Below, one piece after another: positions 58,543 to 64,000 of a stretch of DNA of 64,000 nucleotides. Source of the stretch: Haloferula sp. BvORR071 (GTDB lineage: Bacteria; Verrucomicrobiota; Verrucomicrobiia; Verrucomicrobiales; Akkermansiaceae). A program made the position numbers and the translations under genes. Position 1 is the stretch's first letter. Every line of letters begins with the position of its first letter. The notes beneath the pieces are model-generated. The model was not told the origin of the DNA. It was given only the letters and a program-made list of their open reading frames with translations, and ran no database searches. Location of the stretch: NCBI RefSeq assembly GCF_000739615.1, contig NZ_BATP01000023.1, positions 124,001 to 188,000 of the forward strand. Reading direction: 5' to 3'.

Positions 58543-59694
58543 ATGCTCCCCTTCACCTACGCCGTGCGGAATCTCTTCCGCTCGAAAACCCGCCTCCTCC
58601 AGACCGTCGGCGGCAGCGCCCTCGTCGTCCTGCTGGTGATGGCTGCCGTGGCGATCAATACCGGCATGAAGCGCGTGCTCTCCGCCTCCGGCTCGCCGAA
58701 CAATGTGATCCTCGTCGGCGCGGGCTCGGAGGAGAGCATCCAGCGCAGCGAGGTCAGCGAAGCCGCCGCCGGCATCGCTGGCACCGCGGTCCCCGGCATC
58801 TCGAAAGCCCTCGGCGTGCGCGCCGTCTCGACCGAGATCCACTACATGAACAACATCGACCTGCCGGGCGGTGTGCGGAAGCAGGCCACACTCCGCGGCG
58901 TGACCCCCGAAGCTCTGCGCGTTCACCCGGAGCTCCGCATTACCGAGGGCAATTTCCCCGCTGCCGGACAAGCCATGGTCGGCCGCCTCGCGTGGAAGAA
59001 GCTCGGTGTCCCCGAAGCCGAGCTGAAGCCCGGTGCCCATCTCAACCTCGATGGCCAGGACCTCACCATCTCCGGGATCTTCGCCGCTCCCGGTACCGTG
59101 CTGGAGTCCGAGATCTGGGCCACCCTCGGTGACATCCGCGTGCTCTCGAAACGCGATACCGTCTCCTGCGTAACCCTGCGGCTCGACAACCCCGAGGACT
59201 TCTCCGAGGCCGATCTCTTCGCCAAGCAGCGGCTCGACCTGGAGCTCAGCGCCCTGCGCGAGAGCGACTACTATGCCCGCCTCGCATCCTTCTTCCAGCC
59301 GCTCCGCGCGATGACTTGGATCACCGCCGCGCTGATCGCCGCGGGGGCCCTCTTCGGGGGGATCAATACGCTCTATGCTGCCTTTGCCTCACGGGTCCGT
59401 GAGATGGCGACACTACAGGCGATCGGGTTCAGCCGCGGCTCACTGCTCGCCAGCTTGATCCAAGAGAGCACCCTTGCCTGCCTCATGGGGGCTCTGCTCG
59501 GCTCCGTGCTTGCCCTCCTGTTCCTGGATGGCCGGACAATTCCCTTCTCCATCGGCGCTTTTACCTTGGACATCGGCCCGGATGTGGCCCTCTCTGGCCT
59601 CTTGACCGGGCTTTTTCTGGGCCTTTTAGGCGCAGTTCCACCCGCCATCCGCTGCTTGAAGCCTCCCCTTCCCGCCGCCCTGAGATCCTCCTGA
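58543..59694 (+). CDS. ABC transporter permease 2 (MacB_PCD/FtsX type)
   Basis: ATG 58543 gives 383 residues with the start 'LPFTYAVRNLFRSKTRLLQTVGGSALVVLLVM', a periplasmic domain, and C-terminal helices with 'FASRVREMATLQAIGFSRGSLLASLIQESTLACLMGALLG'. It pairs with the preceding permease as LolC/LolE do. The two sequences share layout but little identity, pointing to an asymmetric exporter. What is exported is unknown; the Cys-rich neighbours suggest a metal- or envelope-related cargo. A Cys-containing lipoprotein gene follows after 19 bases. Confidence 0.9.
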   Translation: MLPFTYAVRNLFRSKTRLLQTVGGSALVVLLVMAAVAINTGMKRVLSASGSPNNVILVGAGSEESIQRSEVSEAAAGIAGTAVPGISKALGVRAVSTEIHYMNNIDLPGGVRKQATLRGVTPEALRVHPELRITEGNFPAAGQAMVGRLAWKKLGVPEAELKPGAHLNLDGQDLTISGIFAAPGTVLESEIWATLGDIRVLSKRDTVSCVTLRLDNPEDFSEADLFAKQRLDLELSALRESDYYARLASFFQPLRAMTWITAALIAAGALFGGINTLYAAFASRVREMATLQAIGFSRGSLLASLIQESTLACLMGALLGSVLALLFLDGRTIPFSIGAFTLDIGPDVALSGLLTGLFLGLLGAVPPAIRCLKPPLPAALRSS

Positions 59695-59713
59695 ACACCC
59701 TCCCCAAACCGCT

Positions 59714-60247
59714 ATGAAAACCATTGTCGCTCTACTCACCGTCATCGCCCTCGCATCCTGCGAGAAGAAGGCTGAAACCGCTGCCGCCGCGAAGGCGTCC
59801 GCCGCGCCTCCAAGCGCCGCTCTCTCCAAAGTGCTCGGTACCGCACCCGCCGCCGCGCCGCAAGCCATTCACAACGTCCGCACCTCCGCCAAGCCAGGGG
59901 ACACCATCACCATTTCCGGCAAGATCATGGGCAATATCTCGCCCTTCGTCGCCGGCCGCGCCGCCTTCGTGCTGGGCGATCCGGAAGTCATCCAAGCCTG
60001 CAACGAGATGCCCGGCGACAAGTGCGAGACGCCTTGGGATGCCTGCTGCGATACGCCGGAGAAGAAGAAGCAAGGCACCGCCACCATCCAGGTTGTGGAT
60101 GCCGAGGGCCGCACGCTCAAGGAACCGCTCGAAGGAGTCGGTGGTCTTGAGAAGCTCGCCAAGGTGACCGTCACCGGCACCGTCGCCGCCGAGTCCAGCG
60201 CTGACTTGCTGCTGGTGAATGCGACGGCAATCCAAGCCGGAAAATAG
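59714..60247 (+). CDS. Lipoprotein with OB-like fold and Cys cluster
   Basis: The 177-residue protein has a lipobox, 'LLTVIALASC', with the lipidated Cys at about position 16 and then Glu-Lys-Lys. A low-complexity Ala-rich linker precedes a domain starting 'GDTITISGKIMGNISPFVAGRAAFVLGD', an OB-fold-like pattern. An insertion holds five Cys ('ACNEMPGDKCETPWDACCDTP'), candidate metal ligands. It is the last gene of the ABC-exporter operon. I infer that it is a periplasmic metal or cargo partner of the exporter. Confidence 0.75.
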   Translation: MKTIVALLTVIALASCEKKAETAAAAKASAAPPSAALSKVLGTAPAAAPQAIHNVRTSAKPGDTITISGKIMGNISPFVAGRAAFVLGDPEVIQACNEMPGDKCETPWDACCDTPEKKKQGTATIQVVDAEGRTLKEPLEGVGGLEKLAKVTVTGTVAAESSADLLLVNATAIQAGK

Positions 60248-60253
60248 CCAGCC

Positions 60254-61420
60254 TCAGGGCAGCCTGTAGCGCAGCATCATTCCAATCGTTACTCCGGATG
60301 GATCCACCTCGTAGTGGGTCGGTCCGGCGCCAACGGTGAAGTCCTTGGCTGCATCCAGCCGTGCGAATCCAGTGACTCCGATGAGATCGGTGAGCCGGTA
60401 ACTTGCATCACCCTGAAGGTACACGCCCGGGCGGAATTTCACGCCATCGTCCTGATCGAGCCAGCGTGCGTAGGCGGTGGTGCCGCCAGCCGTGGTAACG
60501 TCGAGTCTTTCGTCCTGTCGGGCTTCCCAGTCATAGACATTCAGGGAAAAGCCGGCGGACACGGCAAAGTCGAAGTCCCCTTGGCTCAGGGTCAGCGAAG
60601 GCCCCAAGGTGATGTTCAGGGCATTGAGCTCAAGTGACGAGAACACCGTATTTGAGAAGACGGCACTCTCGCTGCCGATCAGGACCGGGGTCATCTCCCT
60701 GGATGAAGGAAGGTTTCCGATCGTTGGGCCCGGGCCGCCGGATGTGCCTTGGTAGGGAGCTTGGGGAACAAGCACGCCACTGACATCGTAGCGGTCGACG
60801 TAGTCGAGGCGGTAGTCTTGCCGCAACTGGGTCATGGAAAAGCCCGAGAACGCGAGGTTCCGGTCGGCGCTCATGTAGTCGAGCCCGGCTGAGAAGCCGA
60901 CCCGGAAGGGGCCCAAGCGATGGGGACTCACCGCATCAAACTGCAAGTGGGGTGCCAGGCCTTCCAGCTCGCTGCTGGGGATGGGGCCCGCCCCGAGGGC
61001 GGAGCGATTCTCACTGTAGATGCTCTGGGCTCCGGTGGCGGCGAAGGCGAGTTGATTGCCCTGCAATTGATCGGCCCGATCATAACCCCAATTCCAAGTG
61101 TAGCCGTCCGCAGGCGTCCCGGCGTCTTGGCGGACATAGCCGTCGTTGTAGGTCCGGTCGCCATAAGTGCCGGGATCTCCGATCGGTGGAGTGACCAGAG
61201 AATCCCCTCCCACCAAGGAAGGGATCGCGAGTCCACCGCTGCGATACCCGCCCAAGACCCGGACATCGCCAAGCTGCCGCCACGCGGGTCCGGCGGAAAT
61301 GGAGAACTCCCAGTCTCCGGCGGCGGAAGTAGTGACGCCCGCCGACTTGGCGTCTCCGGCGGTGGCGGGCTGGGCCGCGACGACCAGCAGGCCCGGCAGC
61401 AGGGTTCGGAGCAGATTCAT
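60254..61420 (-). CDS. Predicted outer-membrane beta-barrel protein
   Basis: The 388-residue protein has a signal peptide ('LLRTLLPGLLVVAAQPATA', cleavage near 21) and a regular alternation of aromatic and polar residues, with strands such as 'DWEFSISAGPAWRQLG' and 'FRVGFSAGLDYMS'. The last strand 'VTIGMMLRYRLP' does not end in Phe. It is likely a barrel of about 14-16 strands. It is convergent with the exporter operon and lies 24 bases after the large surface protein gene on the same strand. Function unknown. Confidence 0.68.
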   Translation of the reverse strand: MNLLRTLLPGLLVVAAQPATAGDAKSAGVTTSAAGDWEFSISAGPAWRQLGDVRVLGGYRSGGLAIPSLVGGDSLVTPPIGDPGTYGDRTYNDGYVRQDAGTPADGYTWNWGYDRADQLQGNQLAFAATGAQSIYSENRSALGAGPIPSSELEGLAPHLQFDAVSPHRLGPFRVGFSAGLDYMSADRNLAFSGFSMTQLRQDYRLDYVDRYDVSGVLVPQAPYQGTSGGPGPTIGNLPSSREMTPVLIGSESAVFSNTVFSSLELNALNITLGPSLTLSQGDFDFAVSAGFSLNVYDWEARQDERLDVTTAGGTTAYARWLDQDDGVKFRPGVYLQGDASYRLTDLIGVTGFARLDAAKDFTVGAGPTHYEVDPSGVTIGMMLRYRLP

Positions 61421-61444
61421 GAATTGGGGATGGAGGAGAGAGGA

Positions 61445-64000
61445 TTAGCGGGGGGCGTCTCCAAGCGTCACAATGCGGTAATAGCGGAGACCGGAGGCAG
61501 AGGGCTTCGATGGCGTTTTCGGAGGACCGCTATCGACCCACTGGGTGCGGTTCGCCGCCGCGGTTACGGGGTCTCCAGCCTGGGTCCAGTCGCTGAGATT
61601 GCCGCTATACTCCACGGCATAGCGGGTACCCGGGACCGATGACCACTCGATCAAGAAAGTGCCATCCGGCAAAGAGGAGCAGTGATCGATCGAAAACCGT
61701 GTCCCGGACAAGGCGGCGGGCGGTGGCGTGGGACGAAGTAGCTCAAGACGGTACTGCGGCACAAACGCGGTGGAGCGGTTGGGAGAATAGTACTCGATGC
61801 CCAGGTCAAGGCGCCCGCCGGCAGCGAGCGGTGCTTCGATCAGGAAATAGGGATAGCCCTCCGGCGTGGTGCCGCTGGCCCCTTGCGGCACAATGCCGGC
61901 AGGAAGCCCCGTGATTACCACACGGAAGGGACCAATGGCGGCAGGATTGTCATTCGTGACCGTGATCCGGTGTACCAGCAATCCGTTCTGCCGATTCAGC
62001 ACTGCGGACGCCTCCCGACCGAGGAAGCTCATGCTCGCGGGGCTGAGGATGGAAGTATCAGCCTTCGCAAGATCGTCATTCGTCAGGATCAGGGGCTGTT
62101 GGACCGCCTGCACCTGTGCCGAACTCTTGAGGATCGAGCTGCCGCCCACAACCTCCGCCGGAACGCTGAAAGGCAAGAGCAGCTCCGCGCTCGCACCGGG
62201 GGCAAGCGTTGCAAGCCGCCATACGCTGCCATCAAACTCTCCGCTGGTCGGAGCTGAAGCCGCACTGGTCACTGCGGGCGGCAAGGTCCGGGTCAAGGCG
62301 ATCTCGATTCCGGTCGCGGTGCTCGGCCCGGCATTCACCAGCGTGTAGCGGTGCCATACCGGTTCGTTGAATCCGGCAAGCACCGGATCGGAAGACTCCG
62401 CAACCGCGAGTTGGAGATCCACCTCCTCGATCACCTGGATCGAGACACGCGTCAGCGCCGAGTGGTTAACGCCATCACTGGCGCGGAAGGTGAATTCATC
62501 CGGTCCATGGTAGGCGGTGGTCGGCTGATAGACGAAGGAGCCATCCGCCCGCAGTTCGAGCGAGCCATGGAGCGCGGTATCCACCAGCTCCGCGGTCAAG
62601 GTTTCGGGCGCATCATCGAGGTCGCTTGCTCCCACCAGGACGCCATTGGCCCGGTTGACTTCAAGCCGCCCGTTTTCGGGAACCTCCCGCAGTGGCCCCG
62701 CGACGGTGACCGGAGAGTAGTCATCATTCAGGATCGTGCCTTCGGCGCGGCCCTTGGTCGCGGCGATCGAATACAGGGGGTCGGCTTGAAGCTCGAAGGC
62801 CAAGGTCTCGTCCTGCTCTTCGAGGCGGTCCTCCAGCGGCAGGGCCGACCATTCGGTAATCGCGCTGCCCGCTGGCAGGATCACCTCCTGCGCAGTGGCC
62901 CCTGTGAGCGTGTATTCCGCGGGCACCGCGGTGCCGGAAGCTGAAAGCAAGACACGGAGCGGCGCATTCACTGGACCCGTGCGCGAGACCCGGAAGCCAA
63001 GCGTGGCAATGCCATCCTCCGGCACTGCGGCGGGACCGGAAAGCTCAAGGGCAAGCTCCGGGACCACCACGCTGCCCTGAACCGAAAAGGAGAAGGGAGT
63101 GCGGTGGGCCACATTCGAAGCAAAGGTCACCTCCCCGCCGTAGCTGCCGGGAACCGGCGAATTCAGCCGCAAGCTCAGGAGGGCGCTGCCACCGGCAGGA
63201 ATGGACGCGGGCAGTGCCTCGGCAAGTTCCACACCGGCAGGCAACAAGGGCTGGGACAAAGTAAGCGGCGCATCACCGGGATTCCGGATCTGCAGAGTCC
63301 GTGCGGCACCGGGAGTTCCGATCGCCGCCGCAGCCAGATCAAGCTTTTCCCCACCGCGGCCATCGAGCAGAGCGCCCCCGGCGCCGGTCCCGTCAGCGAC
63401 TTCCAGCGCGGCCACACCGCTGCGGGAGAAGAGGAAGCCCGGCAGGCTGCGCCCGGTATTCCCCGAGCTGGCATCCGCAGGCATCTTCATGGTCAGGTCC
63501 CGGCTGACCAAGGAGCCTTGGACCTGGATGGCAGGGTCGATCTGCACCCCATTGGTACTAGACTTCACCGAGATGACGAAGGTGGTGAAAACCCCGACGA
63601 CATACTGCGTGCCCGGCTGGAGAGTCACCGGCGTGATCGGGAGGTAGCGATGCCCCCCGGAGAGCAACCCTGAAGTGCCCGGCGGCGTGATCATGGAGCG
63701 GGCAAGCAATTGCCCGGTCTGGCGATTCCAGAGGCCGATCTCCACCGGGTAGAGCGTCCCATCCGGAACGATATCGAGGCAGCCAAGATGGGTGATCTTC
63801 AGGGCCTCCGTGGTGCTGAAGGAGAAGCCCATGGTGTACTGCTCACCGGTCGAGGCTCCGCCATCCGCCTGGGTGGTGGTCACTGCCGGGATGCCGGGAA
63901 CGGGTGCCACCGTCAGCTGGGTCGGCGGGGTCTCGGCGGACCCAAAGGCATTCTTCACCACGGCGGTGTAGAAGCCGGACTGCTCCACCACGAGGTTGGT
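61445..64000 (-). CDS. Large multidomain surface or secreted protein, C-terminal part (5' end outside window)
   Basis: The frame is open from the window edge (852 residues visible). The domains read from the visible N-terminus are the end of an Ig-like domain ('QSGFYTAVVKNAFGSAE'), a DUF4082-like domain (about 40-165) and a choice-of-anchor-type domain (about 210-310). A Calx-beta repeat follows (about 315-425, 'VPEDGIATLGFRVSRTG'), then a cadherin-like/tandem repeat with 'ADGSFVYQPTTAYHGPDEFTFRASDG', and DUF11-type modules. The C-terminal module 'GTRYAVEYSGNLSDWTQAG' is common in verrucomicrobial extracellular proteins. It is likely an adhesin or exported matrix protein. The barrel gene follows 24 bases downstream. 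Confidence 0.85.
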   Translation of the reverse strand, partial: TNLVVEQSGFYTAVVKNAFGSAETPPTQLTVAPVPGIPAVTTTQADGGASTGEQYTMGFSFSTTEALKITHLGCLDIVPDGTLYPVEIGLWNRQTGQLLARSMITPPGTSGLLSGGHRYLPITPVTLQPGTQYVVGVFTTFVISVKSSTNGVQIDPAIQVQGSLVSRDLTMKMPADASSGNTGRSLPGFLFSRSGVAALEVADGTGAGGALLDGRGGEKLDLAAAAIGTPGAARTLQIRNPGDAPLTLSQPLLPAGVELAEALPASIPAGGSALLSLRLNSPVPGSYGGEVTFASNVAHRTPFSFSVQGSVVVPELALELSGPAAVPEDGIATLGFRVSRTGPVNAPLRVLLSASGTAVPAEYTLTGATAQEVILPAGSAITEWSALPLEDRLEEQDETLAFELQADPLYSIAATKGRAEGTILNDDYSPVTVAGPLREVPENGRLEVNRANGVLVGASDLDDAPETLTAELVDTALHGSLELRADGSFVYQPTTAYHGPDEFTFRASDGVNHSALTRVSIQVIEEVDLQLAVAESSDPVLAGFNEPVWHRYTLVNAGPSTATGIEIALTRTLPPAVTSAASAPTSGEFDGSVWRLATLAPGASAELLLPFSVPAEVVGGSSILKSSAQVQAVQQPLILTNDDLAKADTSILSPASMSFLGREASAVLNRQNGLLVHRITVTNDNPAAIGPFRVVITGLPAGIVPQGASGTTPEGYPYFLIEAPLAAGGRLDLGIEYYSPNRSTAFVPQYRLELLRPTPPPAALSGTRFSIDHCSSLPDGTFLIEWSSVPGTRYAVEYSGNLSDWTQAGDPVTAAANRTQWVDSGPPKTPSKPSASGLRYYRIVTLGDAPR

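Noticed and set aside
1-64000. tRNA genes, rRNA, CRISPR arrays, integrases or transposases
   Set aside because: None recognised on either strand by eye; the repeats present are hairpins and inverted repeats, not regularly spaced arrays.

Overview
The window is high-GC DNA that reads as the chromosome of a Verrucomicrobiota bacterium, probably a Luteolibacter/Verrucomicrobiaceae-like lineage. The pointers are ECF sigma factors fused to a transmembrane helix and a C-terminal sensor-like region, a large surface protein ending in the 'YxVEYSxxLxxW' module common in that phylum, small Gfo/Idh and sulfatase genes, and many dispersed intergenic inverted repeats. The phylum assignment is inference from gene content. 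No rRNA, tRNA, CRISPR array, integrase or transposase was recognised.

Layout. 1-5.1 kb: the 3' end of eutC, then small membrane proteins around a CreB/CreC two-component system; exact or near 'cre tags' (TTCAC-N6-TTCAC) lie before the operon and before the next membrane-protein pair. 5.2-9.7 kb: TonB-dependent receptor, xylulokinase, an anchored protein of unknown function. 9.8-15.2 kb: dihydropteroate synthase, B12/radical-SAM enzyme, sugar epimerase, Gfo/Idh oxidoreductase, Tat-exported superoxide dismutase. 15.4-17.7 kb: an ECF sigma factor fused to a CpxP-like domain, then QueD. 18-27.1 kb: envelope or lipid-tailoring genes (GT2, methyltransferase, TetR-controlled RND pump, polysaccharide deacetylase, LpxL-like acyltransferase). 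27.2-32.5 kb: sulfatase, a second membrane-anchored ECF sigma factor with a companion protein sharing its sensor repeats, and a GNAT. 32.6-39.3 kb: glycogen synthase, ADP-ribose-pyrophosphatase-like phosphoesterase, secreted metallopeptidase, a GNAT-aminotransferase fusion, lysyl-tRNA synthetase. 39.4-43.2 kb: BlaR1/BlaI pair divergent from a GH43 arabinanase, with two perfect palindromic operators between them. 43.3-46.4 kb: PA14-like membrane protein, PagL-like lipid A deacylase, YbjN protein, small membrane protein.

46.5-60.2 kb is a metal-handling and export region. It holds a His/Cys-rich protein, a TolC/CzcB/CzcA-type RND system whose adaptor has a His-rich stretch and an unusual C-terminal membrane helix, a second His-rich protein, an alpha/beta hydrolase, a Cys-rich secreted protein, and a MacAB/LolCDE-like ABC exporter with two permeases and a Cys-containing lipoprotein. 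60.3-64 kb carries an outer-membrane barrel and the 3' part of a large multidomain surface protein that runs off the window.

Regulation is the best-supported novelty. Three transcription-factor systems (CreB, TetR, BlaI) each sit beside sites that fit their family. Two sigma factors appear to carry their own membrane-anchored sensor. At least five kinds of intergenic hairpin or inverted-repeat element are scattered between genes. TTA leucine codons, though rare, occur almost only in the string TGTTAG.
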